64,000 nucleotides of DNA from Actinoplanes lutulentus. GTDB lineage: Bacteria; Actinomycetota; Actinomycetes; Mycobacteriales; Micromonosporaceae. This document shows positions 35,685 through 44,217 of the stretch, piece by piece. The notes beneath the pieces are model-generated. The model worked only from the letters and a program-made list of their open reading frames with translations, had not been told where the DNA came from and searched no databases. The translations under genes and the position numbers were made by a program. The first letter of the stretch is position 1. Every line of letters starts with the position of its first letter. The stretch is taken from the NCBI RefSeq assembly GCF_003259845.1, contig NZ_QLMJ01000019.1:62001-126000 (forward strand), read 5' to 3'.

Positions 35685-35706
35685 GAGCATCGCGGCCTCG
35701 ATGCTC
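35685..35706. terminator. Terminator hairpin between convergent genes
   Basis: GAGCATCG (35685-35692) and CGATGCTC (35699-35706) form a perfect 8-bp stem with a six-base loop between the diguanylate cyclase and the converging flavodoxin gene; the right arm includes the last two bases of the flavodoxin stop region. Confidence 0.55.
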
Positions 35707-36391
35707 AGGCCAGACCGATACGCGACAGCCAGTCGCGGACGGCGGGAGAGCTGTCCACGGCTTCCTCGCCCCGGATCGCCAGAGCCTCACCGAAGCGGGC
35801 GTTGCGGCACGTCTGCTGGTAGACCCCCTCGGTGCGGCCGAGCTGGCTCACCGCGTACGTGACGAAGGGAAAGACCGTCGTGCCGCTGAAGTCGAACGCC
35901 TCGGTGAACGTGTTCATGATCATCGGTGGGCGCACGTTCCAGATCGGGCTGCCGATCAGCACGACGTCGTATCCGGCGAGGTCAGGCAGCGGATCAGCGA
36001 TGCGTGGCCGCTCGTCGTCGTCCTGCTCACGCACGTTGCGAGCCACGGTGTCACGGTAACTGTCGGAATAGGCGTCGGCGGCGTTGATCTCGTAGACGTC
36101 GCAGCCGATCGCATCACGAATCATGCCGGCGACGACCTCGGTGTTACCGACCTCGAGGGTGCGGCGCCCGCCGTTGTAGTAGTTCTCCCCCGCCCGGGAG
36201 AAGTACGCCAGCAGCACCCGCCCGCCCGGCTCGGATGACGCCCGGCCCGACGGCGGCGAGGTGGTCACGGCTGGGGCTCCCTGGGTCTCGGACGACGGTG
36301 AGTCGCATGCTGCGGCGCCCCCTGCCGCCAGGCCGGCCAGACCCAGCAGCAGGGATCGGCGACGCACCGGCATGTGGTCGTCAGTCGACAC
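35705..36391 (-). CDS. Exported flavodoxin lipoprotein
   Basis: 228 residues. The signal region MPVRRRSLLLGLAGLAAGG ends in AAAC, a lipobox-like site, with an arginine cluster compatible with Tat export. The flavodoxin core reads RVLLAYFSRAGENYY, VGNTEVVAGMI, VVLIGSPIWNVRPPMIM and FPFVTYAVS, like the Flavodoxin_4-type protein at 25942. GTG start at 36391 overlaps the AKR gene end by 11 bp; ATG 36373 is an alternative that would sharpen the signal peptide. Second gene of an operon with a cytosolic AKR under the 39-bp element. Confidence 0.82.
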   Translation of the reverse strand: MSTDDHMPVRRRSLLLGLAGLAAGGAAACDSPSSETQGAPAVTTSPPSGRASSEPGGRVLLAYFSRAGENYYNGGRRTLEVGNTEVVAGMIRDAIGCDVYEINAADAYSDSYRDTVARNVREQDDDERPRIADPLPDLAGYDVVLIGSPIWNVRPPMIMNTFTEAFDFSGTTVFPFVTYAVSQLGRTEGVYQQTCRNARFGEALAIRGEEAVDSSPAVRDWLSRIGLA

Positions 36392-37238
36392 GACGCCCGC
36401 CGAGCCAGGTCACCATCGCGGGGTCCCGGTGGTCGAAGAACGCCGACGCGCCGGTGTCCAGGGCTGCGATCGCGGTCATGTCGTCACCGGCGAGCTCGAA
36501 GTCGAAGACGTCGAGGTTCTGAGCCATCCGCTCCGGGCGTACCGACTTGGGGATCACCACGATGTCGCGCTGGATCAGCCACCGCAGCACCACCTGAGCC
36601 ACCGACTTGCCGTAGCCTTCACCGATCTTGGTGAGCGTCGGGTTGGTGAACAGCTCGTTCTTGCCTTCGGCGAACGGACCCCACGACTCGATCTGCACAC
36701 CGTGCTCGCGCAGCAGCGGCTGATAGTCGGCACGCTGGAAGAACGGGTGGGCCTCGATCTGGTTGACCGCCGGGGTGATGTCGTTGTGCTGGATCAGGTC
36801 GACGAGACGGTCCGGGTAGAAGTTGGAGACGCCGATCGCCTTGGCCAGGCCCTCGCCGTACAGCTTCTCCATCGCGTGCCAGGAGCTGTAGTAGTCGCCC
36901 AGCGGCTGGTGGATCAGGTACAGGTCGAGGTAGTCCAGGCCGAGCTTCCGCAGCGACTTGTCGAACTCCCGCCGCGCGGTGGCCTCACCGGTGTGCTGAA
37001 TCCACATCTTGGTGGTGATGAAGAGTTCCTCGCGCGGGATGCCGCTCTTGGCGATCGCCCGACCGACGGCCTCCTCGTTACCGTACGAGGCCGCCGTGTC
37101 GATCGCCCGGTAACCGGCGGCGAGCGCATCGGTGACGACCTGCTCGGTCTGCTCGTCAGGAACCTGGAAGACACCGAACCCGAGGATCGGCATGCGGACA
37201 CCGTTGTTGAGCGTGACGTACGCGTTCTGTGCTGGCAT
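36381..37238 (-). CDS. Aldo/keto reductase (2,5-diketogluconate reductase-like, AKR5)
   Basis: 285 residues with FGVFQVPDEQ, DTAASYGNE (Asp/Tyr), TTKMW (Lys), LYLIHQPLG (His) and VIPKSVRPERMAQN for NADP. No signal peptide, so cytosolic, unlike the AKRs at 23283 and 27901. ATG 37238 taken as start because it gives the canonical N-terminus (AYVTLNNGVRMPILG). A 39-bp element begins 32-33 bp upstream. Followed by the exported flavodoxin in a two-gene operon. Confidence 0.9.
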   Translation of the reverse strand: MPAQNAYVTLNNGVRMPILGFGVFQVPDEQTEQVVTDALAAGYRAIDTAASYGNEEAVGRAIAKSGIPREELFITTKMWIQHTGEATARREFDKSLRKLGLDYLDLYLIHQPLGDYYSSWHAMEKLYGEGLAKAIGVSNFYPDRLVDLIQHNDITPAVNQIEAHPFFQRADYQPLLREHGVQIESWGPFAEGKNELFTNPTLTKIGEGYGKSVAQVVLRWLIQRDIVVIPKSVRPERMAQNLDVFDFELAGDDMTAIAALDTGASAFFDHRDPAMVTWLGGRRVD

Positions 37239-37269
37239 GTTTCCAGGAAACACCGCCGCGGCCGGGGAA

Positions 37270-37308
37270 AGGAGCCACTGCTGAAAGGGGTACCAGCAGG
37301 GACCCCTT
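37270..37308 (+). promoter_or_regulatory. MmyB-linked 39-bp element (copy 7), upstream of AKR/flavodoxin operon
   Basis: AGGAGCCACTGCTGAAAGG continues into GGTACCAGCAGGGACCCCTT. AAGGGGT and ACCCCTT form an outer inverted repeat, and CTGCT and AGCAG an overlapping inner one. This copy is closest to the consensus. Confidence 0.72.
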
Positions 37309-37324
37309 CGCCTGTTTCGTGCGG

Positions 37325-38095
37325 TCAGAGGGCTTCGCGCGGCGCCACGTCGTGCTGGGACCACGACGTCACGTGCTTGAGCAACAGTCTGCGCAGCCGC
37401 GTCTCCCGCGGCTCGGCCTCGGCCGTCGGCCCGACCAGAACGGCGACGGCCACCGCCTTGCCGCCGCGGTCGCGCACGACGCTGGCGAGTGCCAGCTGGG
37501 CACCGTGGTGCCGGAAGTTCTTGGCGACGCCGGTCTTGACGATGCCGGGGAACTGCGCCAGGAACGTCGAGACCAGTTCGTCGTCCTGTCGCCGCAGGTA
37601 GGCCTCCCGCGTGCCCTCTGCCTCGGCCGCGAGCAGCGCTTTGCCGCCGGCGGTGTCGATGAGGATCCGGCGGATGTTGCTGCGGGCGGCGAAGCCGGTC
37701 ATCGCGTCGGTGCCGGACTCGCCGATGTAGATGAGGTGGTCGCCGGCTCGTACGCCGAGGAACACGGTCATCTTCGTTTCCTTGTGCAGGGCGTCGAGGT
37801 CGGCCTGGGTGACCTGCCCGGCCCGGATGTTGCCGCTGGCCAGTGTCAGCGCGTAGACGGCCGGTCCGAGGTAGAAGCGCTTGTCGGCCTCGTAGAGCCA
37901 GCCCTTGGCCAGCAGGCCGCGGATGAAGCCGTGTACCGAGCTCTTCGGAGCGTCGAGCGCCCGGGCGAGCTCGGCGAAGCCCATGCCCGGTTTGTAGACG
38001 ACCTCCTCGAGGATCTGCGTGACACGGTCGATGGTGCGGTGGCTCTTCGCGGCCTCGGCGTCGGCTTGCTCGCTCACGGGCAGACCATACCGCAT
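37325..38095 (-). CDS. IclR-family transcriptional regulator
   Basis: 256 residues. N-terminal winged helix-turn-helix (FAELARALDAPKSSVHGFIRGL, quoted in part: LARALDAPKSSVHGF) and a C-terminal IclR effector domain (VFLGVRAGDHLIYIGES ... TAGGKALLAA). Such proteins bind DNA as dimers or tetramers and sense small organic acids. A perfect 16-bp palindrome lies 12 bp upstream of its ATG, so it probably represses itself. Divergent from the hydroxyisobutyrate-dehydrogenase-like gene. It is the only IclR protein in the window and the prime candidate to bind all eight GTTCGT...ACGAAC sites. Confidence 0.9.
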   Translation of the reverse strand: MRYGLPVSEQADAEAAKSHRTIDRVTQILEEVVYKPGMGFAELARALDAPKSSVHGFIRGLLAKGWLYEADKRFYLGPAVYALTLASGNIRAGQVTQADLDALHKETKMTVFLGVRAGDHLIYIGESGTDAMTGFAARSNIRRILIDTAGGKALLAAEAEGTREAYLRRQDDELVSTFLAQFPGIVKTGVAKNFRHHGAQLALASVVRDRGGKAVAVAVLVGPTAEAEPRETRLRRLLLKHVTSWSQHDVAPREAL

Positions 38096-38106
38096 GACGG
38101 CCCTGA

Positions 38107-38122
38107 GTTCGTAGCTACGAAC
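38107..38122 (-). promoter_or_regulatory. IclR-type operator, autoregulatory site
   Basis: GTTCGTAGCTACGAAC is a perfect 16-bp palindrome, the most symmetric of the set, 12 bp from the IclR start codon. Unlike the other promoters, no convincing second copy lies 20 bp away. Confidence 0.75.
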
Positions 38123-38186
38123 CGAGGAACCCGAACCCCCGTTGACACCCGGCGCCCGCAGACCCTACGTTCTCGTTTCACAGACG

Positions 38187-38222
38187 TTTCGCATATAGAG
38201 TCTTCAGTTCGTAAATATGAAC
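38187..38222 (+). promoter_or_regulatory. IclR-type operator pair upstream of beta-hydroxyacid dehydrogenase
   Basis: Proximal GTTCGTAAATATGAAC (38207-38222) and distal TTTCGCATATAGAGTC (38187-38202; 10 of 16 matches to the consensus), starts 20 bp apart. The proximal site ends 20 bp before the start codon. Confidence 0.72.
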
Positions 38223-38242
38223 GCGAGCGAAGGGCACCGGAC

Positions 38243-39160
38243 ATGAAGGTGGGATTCATCGGCCTCGGCACCATGGGCACCGGCATGGCGCTGAATCTGC
38301 GAAAAGCCGGCCATGACCTGGTCGTCCATGACCTCGACCGGGCCCGCGCCGAGCCGCACGAGCAGGCCGGATCCGTCTGGGCCGACGGAATCGCCGAGGT
38401 AGGAGCGACGGCCGAGGTCGTCTTCACCTCGCTTCCCGGGCCGACCGAGATGCGCGCGGCCGGCCATGATCTGCTCGGCACCATGCGCCGGGGCACCGCC
38501 TGGTTCGACCTGACGACCAATTCACCGACGGTCGTGCGCGACGTTCACGCCGACTGCCGCGAAGCCGGCGTGGAGCTGTTCGACGCACCGGTCAGCGGCG
38601 GGCCGAAAGGTGCGGCCTCGGGCAAGCTCGCCATCTACGTCGGCGGCGATCCGGAGGTGTTCGCGCGGTACGAGACGCTGCTCGCCGCCATCGGCGACCA
38701 GGTGCTGCTCGTCGGCGACATCGGCGCGGGCAACACCGCCAAGCTGGTGCACAACTGCGCGAGCATCACGATCCGCGCGGCCATCGCCGAGGTCTTCACC
38801 CTCGGTGTCAAAGCCGGCGTCGAGCCCACGGCGCTCTGGCACGCCATGCGGCAGGGCGCGATCGGGCGCGCTCGCACCTTCGACCGCATCGGTGATCGCT
38901 ACCTGCAGGGCCGCTTCGATCCGCCGTCGTTCGCGCTCGCCCTGGCCAACAAGGATCTACGGCTCGCGCTGGAGCTCGCCGAGCAGTTCGAGGTACCGAT
39001 GCGTTGCGCCGAGGTCGTGTCCTCCGACTTTCAGGAAGCTCTGGACCGGGGCTGGGGCAGCCGTGACTCGCAGTCACCGATGGCGCTGCAGAACGAGCGG
39101 GCCGGCGTGACGGTCACGCTCTCCGCCGCCGAGGTCCAGACCGTTCTCGACCGGGGCTGA
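38243..39160 (+). CDS. 3-hydroxyisobutyrate dehydrogenase-family oxidoreductase
   Basis: 305 residues. Beta-hydroxyacid dehydrogenase signatures: N-terminal GFIGLGTMGTGMA nucleotide loop, substrate-site DAPVSGGPKGA, and the catalytic lysine region GNTAKLVHN. Cytosolic NAD(P)-dependent oxidation of a beta-hydroxy acid (or reduction of its semialdehyde). ATG 38243 with AGGG upstream. Followed 24 bp later by a carboxymuconolactone-decarboxylase-family gene; both lie under the IclR-type operator. Confidence 0.9.
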   Translation: MKVGFIGLGTMGTGMALNLRKAGHDLVVHDLDRARAEPHEQAGSVWADGIAEVGATAEVVFTSLPGPTEMRAAGHDLLGTMRRGTAWFDLTTNSPTVVRDVHADCREAGVELFDAPVSGGPKGAASGKLAIYVGGDPEVFARYETLLAAIGDQVLLVGDIGAGNTAKLVHNCASITIRAAIAEVFTLGVKAGVEPTALWHAMRQGAIGRARTFDRIGDRYLQGRFDPPSFALALANKDLRLALELAEQFEVPMRCAEVVSSDFQEALDRGWGSRDSQSPMALQNERAGVTVTLSAAEVQTVLDRG

Positions 39161-39184
39161 CCCGGCAGACGACAAGGAGATCCC

Positions 39185-39580
39185 GTGAGTGACAGCATTG
39201 CCCCCACCAGCGAGAACGTCGGCCGCCGGATTCTCGGTGAGCTGATGGGCGAGGACTATCTCGTCAAGAAGGACCAGGCACGCAACGACTTCAACGCGGT
39301 CCTGCAGGACTACTCCGAAGAGGTCTGCTTCGGCCGGATCTGGGCACGCGACGGCCTCGACCGCAAACAACGCAGCATCATCAACATCGCCATGCTGACC
39401 GCTCTGAACCGGCCGGCCCAGCTGGCGCACCACGTCGAAGGCGCGCTCACCAACGGGTGCACCGTCACCGAGATCCAGGAGATCCTGCTGCAGGCCGCGG
39501 TCTACTGCGGCCTGCCCGCGGCGGGCGAGGCCTTCCGCGTCGCCGAGGGTGTTCTGCGCGAGCAGGGACACCTCGACTGA
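39185..39580 (+). CDS. Carboxymuconolactone decarboxylase-family protein
   Basis: 131 residues, the length of PcaC-type proteins. Family patterns: LDRKQRSIINIAMLTALNRP, LAHHVEGALTNGCT and EIQEILLQAAVYCGLPAAGEAF. GTG start with AAGGAG at good spacing. True PcaC converts gamma-carboxymuconolactone in protocatechuate breakdown, but no other pca gene is in the window, so another decarboxylation or lactone reaction is possible. Second gene of the operon with the hydroxyacid dehydrogenase. Confidence 0.85.
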   Translation: MSDSIAPTSENVGRRILGELMGEDYLVKKDQARNDFNAVLQDYSEEVCFGRIWARDGLDRKQRSIINIAMLTALNRPAQLAHHVEGALTNGCTVTEIQEILLQAAVYCGLPAAGEAFRVAEGVLREQGHLD

Positions 39581-39592
39581 GGTTTCCCGCGC

Positions 39593-39628
39593 GGCCCGGG
39601 CGACCACAGCTGGCGCCTCGCCCGGGCC
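39593..39628. terminator. Bidirectional terminator hairpin
   Basis: GGCCCGGGCGA (39593-39603) pairs perfectly with TCGCCCGGGCC (39618-39628) across a 14-base loop, between convergent genes. Confidence 0.7.
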
Positions 39629-39635
39629 GTGCTAA

Positions 39636-40997
39636 TCAGCGTGCGGGGGTCAGGCGGTAGACCAGGCCGGCCGCATCGTCGGTCACGTAGATCGCGCCGT
39701 CCGGTCCCGGTATCGCATCGACGCTGCGGCCCCATCGCGTGCCGTCCGCGTTCTGGAACCCGGTGACGAGCACCTGGGGCGGGGTGAGGGTGCGCTTGCG
39801 GTGGTCCCAGGCGCTGTAGACGACGGAGGGCTCGCGCGGCGGCTGCCGGTTCCACGATCCGTGCGCGGTGATCAACGCGCCCCGAGCCAGGGACTTGGGC
39901 AGCGCCGAGCCCTGGGTGAAGGCGAAACCCAGCGGAGCGCTGTGCGCGGGCAGGCCGAGCGCCGTCCGCCGCACGGTGGAACAGTCGAGCGCCGCGCCGT
40001 CCGGGTTGGTCACCGGCTGGTTGACATAGCCCAGATCGGTGAGGTCCGGATGCCCGGTGGTGTCCGGCAGGCAGTACGGCCACCCCAGCTCCGTACCGGG
40101 GGTGATCCTGGCGACCTGATCGACCGGGTTCTCGTTGATGTACGACGGGACCCGCTGGCCGTACTGCCCGGTCTCGTCGCGGAACGGATAGGGCTGGTTG
40201 TCGGCCTGGTTGACCGCGGTGAACAGGGTGCCGTCCGGGGCGAAGGACAGCCCTGAGCCGTTGCGGACCCCGGTGGCGATGGTCCGGTTGCCGGTGCCGT
40301 CGATCCTGACCTGGGCGATGGTGGCCCGCTGCGGCGTGGAGGTGCGGTCGATCGGGTCGCTGTTGGTCAGTGATCCGACGTTGTAGAAGACCTGGTCACC
40401 GCGGACCACCACGGTCTTGCTGCCATGACCTCCGCCGGGGAGCCCGTCGATGATCACCCGTTCGTTCGCCACGGCACCGCCGGTGTAGTCCCATGCGGCG
40501 ATCCGGGTCTGCTCGCCGACCACGAGGACGTGGCGGCCACGCTGCTTGGCGAAGGCGAGCCCTTGCGGGTTGTCCAAGCCGTCGAGCAGGGTTGTCACCG
40601 TCGGCCCCTGGCCGCCGGACGCCGGGGTGAGCAGCACGACCGTTCCGGCGCTGCCGGTGGAGACCAGCAGCCGGCCGTCCGGCGTCCACGCCACGCGACG
40701 CGCTCGTGGAATGTTCGCCCAGACCTCGGCGGACCAGCCCGCGCGCAGGTTCAGCGATCGGCCGGCCGCGGCGCCGGGGTCGACACCGCCCGCCGCCGTC
40801 AGCGCCACCGGCGACAGGGTGCCGGGTTCCGCCGCCGACGGTGCGGCGGCGAAGGCCACGTCACTGCTGGCGCGGGCTGCCGTGTAAGCGCCGAGCGTCA
40901 CTGCCACTGCGAGTGACAGCACCGCCGCGGCGCCGGACCGGAGTCTCGGCGTGACACGAGTGCCAGGCGGTGCGGCAGCCGAGGATGACAACGGCAT
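39636..40997 (-). CDS. Secreted PQQ-type sugar/sorbosone dehydrogenase (beta-propeller)
   Basis: 453 residues. N-terminal signal (GAAAVLSLAVAVTLGAYTAA) predicts export. Repeated blade motifs fit the soluble PQQ glucose/sorbosone dehydrogenase fold: RRVAWTPDGRLLVS, NPQGLAFA, GSGLSFAPDGTLF, ELGWPYCLPD, AHGSWNRQPP and DAIPGPDGAIYVTDD. The enzyme would oxidise sugars or alcohols outside the cell and needs an external electron acceptor. ATG 40997 has GAGAGG upstream. Followed by a strong bidirectional hairpin; a diverged 39-bp-type element lies 80 bp upstream. Confidence 0.84.
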   Translation of the reverse strand: MPLSSSAAAPPGTRVTPRLRSGAAAVLSLAVAVTLGAYTAARASSDVAFAAAPSAAEPGTLSPVALTAAGGVDPGAAAGRSLNLRAGWSAEVWANIPRARRVAWTPDGRLLVSTGSAGTVVLLTPASGGQGPTVTTLLDGLDNPQGLAFAKQRGRHVLVVGEQTRIAAWDYTGGAVANERVIIDGLPGGGHGSKTVVVRGDQVFYNVGSLTNSDPIDRTSTPQRATIAQVRIDGTGNRTIATGVRNGSGLSFAPDGTLFTAVNQADNQPYPFRDETGQYGQRVPSYINENPVDQVARITPGTELGWPYCLPDTTGHPDLTDLGYVNQPVTNPDGAALDCSTVRRTALGLPAHSAPLGFAFTQGSALPKSLARGALITAHGSWNRQPPREPSVVYSAWDHRKRTLTPPQVLVTGFQNADGTRWGRSVDAIPGPDGAIYVTDDAAGLVYRLTPAR

Positions 40998-41076
40998 GGC
41001 TATACCTCTCGTCGTAGAAATCCGGCCTGCTGATCGCCGGTGTTTCATCGACGTTAATAAATATAGGGGTCGCCGT

Positions 41077-41098
41077 GGGAGACCCTGCCAGGGACCCC
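41077..41098 (+). promoter_or_regulatory. MmyB-linked element (copy 8, diverged), upstream of PQQ-type dehydrogenase
   Basis: GGGAGACCCTGCCAGGGACC followed by CC keeps the right half of the element (GC.AGGGACCCC), while the left half is poorly matched. The weakest copy listed. Confidence 0.35.
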
Positions 41099-41099
41099 A

Positions 41100-42482
41100 T
41101 CAGATCCGTACCAGGATCGCGACGAGGTCGCCGGTGTCGTCGATCGTCTCCAACGTCCGGCAGGCCCGGTAGAACTCGTCGGTGCGCTGTGCGCCGATGC
41201 GCGAGATGAGCAGCTCGTTCCACTTCTGCTGCAGATCGCCCCACCCCGGCTGGGGATCCCGGAAGCGGTGGCCCTTGGGGTGCTCGACCCGTTGCTCGAC
41301 CGTGGTGCCGTCCGTGAGGTGGATGGTGATGACAGCGCCTCGGGGCTGACTGACCTCGAAGTCCGGGTCGCCGGTGAGTGTCACCAGTGACTTGAGGCGC
41401 AGGACCTCGGGATCGGACTGCAGGGCCGCCGAGTGGGCCTCGTCGAAGCCGAGTCGGCCGGCGACGAGCGCCACCCCGAGCATGTGCTGCAGGCTGATGG
41501 TCGGCATGCCGCGGTCGTCGACCACGCCGGCCGGATGCTCCGGTAGCCGGGCGTGGATGCCGGCGATGGCCGCGAGGTCGATGCCGTAACGTTCCTTGAG
41601 CATGAGCGCGGCCTCGACGGCGGCATGGATGGGATATCCGGCCGAGTAGAACTTGAAGTTGGCCCCCATGACGGCGAACTCGCGGCCGAGGTCGCGCACG
41701 AGTTCGCCCTCCCGCCCGGGCTGCCCCCAAGAGGGGAGGATGCCGCCGCGGCCCTCGAAAACGTCGTCGGTGCCCTCGAATCCCAGCGACGCGAGCATCG
41801 CGCCACTCACCCCCGCGGCCGCGGCCTGACCGGCGGTGAACAGCGCCTTGCTCATGTGGCGCCGTTCGGCGAAGAAGGAGTACCCGCTCATCCCCTGATT
41901 CAGGGCCAGGGCGGCCGCGTACAGGGTATGGCGCTGGTCGAGACCGAGCAGCCGGGATGCGGCGAACGCCGCACCGACGCAGTACAGCGATCCGGCGTAC
42001 AGCCCGTAATTCGCCTGCATCGGTGCGGAACCACCGGTCGCCGAAACGACTCGCGCCCCGGTGTCGTAGCCGAGTGCCACCGCGTTCACCAGTTCGGCGC
42101 CGGTGGCGGACTGCCGCTCGGCCACGGCGACGGCGGCGGGGACGATCACCGGGGCCGGATGGCCCGTGGCGATGAAGTCCGGCGTCGAGTGGACGCTGTC
42201 GAACTCGTCCGCATGACCACAGGTGCCGTTCGCCAGGGCCGCGAGCGCAGCGGGCGCGCGGCAGCCCGCTAGGCCGAAGACCGCGGCCTCCCTCACCCCT
42301 CGATGAGCGTCGGCAAAGCGTGCGATGACCTTGCCGGCCGGCAGATCACCACCGACAAAACCACAGGCCAGCTGGTCGTAGATCAACATCTTCGTACGCT
42401 CGGCCACGCCCTCCGGCAGTGCGGAGTACATGGTGGCGACCGCGTACCGGCTCAACGCGGCCGCCGCCTTCGTGCTTGCCAC
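41100..42482 (-). CDS. MmgE/PrpD-family protein
   Basis: 460 residues. All-helical MmgE/PrpD domain with LIYDQLACGF, ANGTCGHADEFDSVH, GHPAPVIVPAAVA and FKFYSAGYPIHAAVEAAL. Family members dehydrate or isomerise substituted citrates and related carboxylates (2-methylcitrate dehydratase, cis-aconitate decarboxylase). GTG 42482 has GAGAGG upstream, 15 bp after the permease. Last gene of the importer operon; conversion of an imported di- or tricarboxylate or similar acid is inferred. Confidence 0.86.
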   Translation of the reverse strand: MASTKAAAALSRYAVATMYSALPEGVAERTKMLIYDQLACGFVGGDLPAGKVIARFADAHRGVREAAVFGLAGCRAPAALAALANGTCGHADEFDSVHSTPDFIATGHPAPVIVPAAVAVAERQSATGAELVNAVALGYDTGARVVSATGGSAPMQANYGLYAGSLYCVGAAFAASRLLGLDQRHTLYAAALALNQGMSGYSFFAERRHMSKALFTAGQAAAAGVSGAMLASLGFEGTDDVFEGRGGILPSWGQPGREGELVRDLGREFAVMGANFKFYSAGYPIHAAVEAALMLKERYGIDLAAIAGIHARLPEHPAGVVDDRGMPTISLQHMLGVALVAGRLGFDEAHSAALQSDPEVLRLKSLVTLTGDPDFEVSQPRGAVITIHLTDGTTVEQRVEHPKGHRFRDPQPGWGDLQQKWNELLISRIGAQRTDEFYRACRTLETIDDTGDLVAILVRI

Positions 42483-42496
42483 GGATGTGATACCTC

Positions 42497-43396
42497 TCAG
42501 CGGGCCGACTTCAGATTGCGGGGCTTCCAGCGCAGCAGTCGCTTCTCGAGCACCGTCACCAGCGCGTTGATGACGACCGACACCAGGACGAGCACCACGA
42601 TCCCGGCGAAGACCCCCGCGGTGTTGAAGGTCCCGGCCGACCGCTGGATCAGGTACCCGATCCCGGTGTTCGAGCCGATGATCTCGGCGGTCACGGCGGC
42701 CACCAGCGCGTACGGGATCGAGACCTGCAGGCCCTGGATGATCCAGGCCATGGCGGACGGGATCCGCACCTTCATCTGCAGGGTGAGTCGGGACGCGTCC
42801 ATCACCTTGAGGACGTCCAGCAGCCGCTGCTCGACGTCGCGCACTCCCTCGTAGGTCGCGTAGAAGACCAGGAAGAAGACGATGAGGGCCACGAGAGCGA
42901 CCTTCATCTGGAGCCCGAACCCGAACCACAGGATGAACAGCGGCACGAGCGCCAGGCGGGGAATGGAGTTCAGCGAGACGAGGAACGGGCGGAAGATGCC
43001 GCTCAGCACCGGACTGCTGCCCAGGACGATGCCCACCACGATGCCGAGAACAGCGCCGACGGCGAATCCGACGATCGTCGCCTGGAGGGTGGACCAGATC
43101 GCCTCGATCAGGACACCCTCCTGCGCCCAGCCCTGCAGCGCCGACCAGATCTGCGACGGCGTGCTGACGTAGAAGTCGTCGATCAACGCCCCGTCGTCGG
43201 GGTCGCCGGAGGCGAACTCCCAGAGCACCAGCACCGCGATGGGCAGCAGGATCCGCAGGACGTTGACGACGATCCGCTTGACGTCCCTGCCCCGGTGGTC
43301 ATCGTGATCCTCCACGGTCACCGGAGCGGATCTCTGTGGTGGTGCCGCGACATCCGCCACGGCGGGGCCAGGGCTCACCTTGTGGATGCTGGTCAT
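42497..43396 (-). CDS. ABC transporter permease (SsuC/TauC-like)
   Basis: 299 residues with about six membrane helices and the characteristic EAA region YEGVRDVEQRLLDV ... MKVRIPSAMAWI. The start overlaps the ATPase stop as ATGA. Permease of a nitrate/sulfonate/taurine-type importer; given the operon partner MmgE/PrpD, the cargo is more likely an organic acid than a sulfonate. Confidence 0.88.
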   Translation of the reverse strand: MTSIHKVSPGPAVADVAAPPQRSAPVTVEDHDDHRGRDVKRIVVNVLRILLPIAVLVLWEFASGDPDDGALIDDFYVSTPSQIWSALQGWAQEGVLIEAIWSTLQATIVGFAVGAVLGIVVGIVLGSSPVLSGIFRPFLVSLNSIPRLALVPLFILWFGFGLQMKVALVALIVFFLVFYATYEGVRDVEQRLLDVLKVMDASRLTLQMKVRIPSAMAWIIQGLQVSIPYALVAAVTAEIIGSNTGIGYLIQRSAGTFNTAGVFAGIVVLVLVSVVINALVTVLEKRLLRWKPRNLKSAR

Positions 43397-44217
43397 GACT
43401 TCTCCTCGGCCGGCGACGAGTGGTCCAGCAGTTTCCAGAGCCGTTCCCAGATCTCGCCGTACGCCGGGTCGAGGCGAAGCTCCGCGAGATCTCGAGGCCG
43501 GGCGAGCGGGACGTCCTCGACGTGGACAACCCGGCCGGGACGGGTGCCGAACACGACGATCCGGTCCGCGAGCAGGATCGCCTCGTCGAGGTCGTGAGTG
43601 ACGAAAATGATCGTCTTACGGTCCCGCTCCCAGATCCGTAGAAGCTCGTTCTGCATGTTGAGACGCAGCTGGGCATCGAGCGCACCGAACGGCTCGTCCA
43701 TGAGCAGGGTCGAGGGCTCGTAGACCAGGCCGCGGGCGAGTGACGCGCGTTTCTGCATGCCGCCCGACAGCTGCGACGGGAACCGCTGGGCGAAACCGGT
43801 CAGCCCCACCAGGTCGATCACTTCGGCGACGCGCCGGCGACGTTCCTTTCGGGGTACCTTCTGGATCTCCAGTGCGATACCGATGTTCTTCTCGACGGTT
43901 CGCCACGGCAGCAGGTTGTCGTGCTGGGTGATGAACCCGACGCTGGTGTTGACCTTCTTCAGTTTCTCGCCCCGGAAGTGGATCGACCCGCCGCTGGCCG
44001 GCAGCAGACCGGCGGACATGTTCAGCAGCGTGGTCTTCCCGCAGCCACTCGGCCCGATGAAGCAGACGAACGACCCGCTCTCGATCTCGAGGTCGACGTC
44101 ATTGAGCGCGACGAACTCCTGGTCGGCCTCGGACCGGAACCGGCGGGTGACACGCCGGTAGGCGAACTCCGGGACCACGTCCGGCTCGCTGGCCTGCACT
44201 GTCGAGGGCCCCGTCAT
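43393..44217 (-). CDS. ABC transporter ATPase (SsuB/TauB-like)
   Basis: 274 residues with Walker A GPSGCGKTT, Q-loop GFITQHDNLLPW, ABC signature LSGGMQKRASLAR, Walker B STLLMDEPFGALD and switch histidine FVTHDLDEA. Cytosolic motor of the same importer. ATGA overlaps at both ends with the binding protein and permease genes. Confidence 0.92.
   Translation of the reverse strand: MTGPSTVQASEPDVVPEFAYRRVTRRFRSEADQEFVALNDVDLEIESGSFVCFIGPSGCGKTTLLNMSAGLLPASGGSIHFRGEKLKKVNTSVGFITQHDNLLPWRTVEKNIGIALEIQKVPRKERRRRVAEVIDLVGLTGFAQRFPSQLSGGMQKRASLARGLVYEPSTLLMDEPFGALDAQLRLNMQNELLRIWERDRKTIIFVTHDLDEAILLADRIVVFGTRPGRVVHVEDVPLARPRDLAELRLDPAYGEIWERLWKLLDHSSPAEEKS

Noticed and set aside
39185..39580. Calling this gene pcaC and the locus a protocatechuate pathway
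   Set aside because: No ring-cleavage dioxygenase, cycloisomerase or other pca genes are in the window; only the family assignment is justified.
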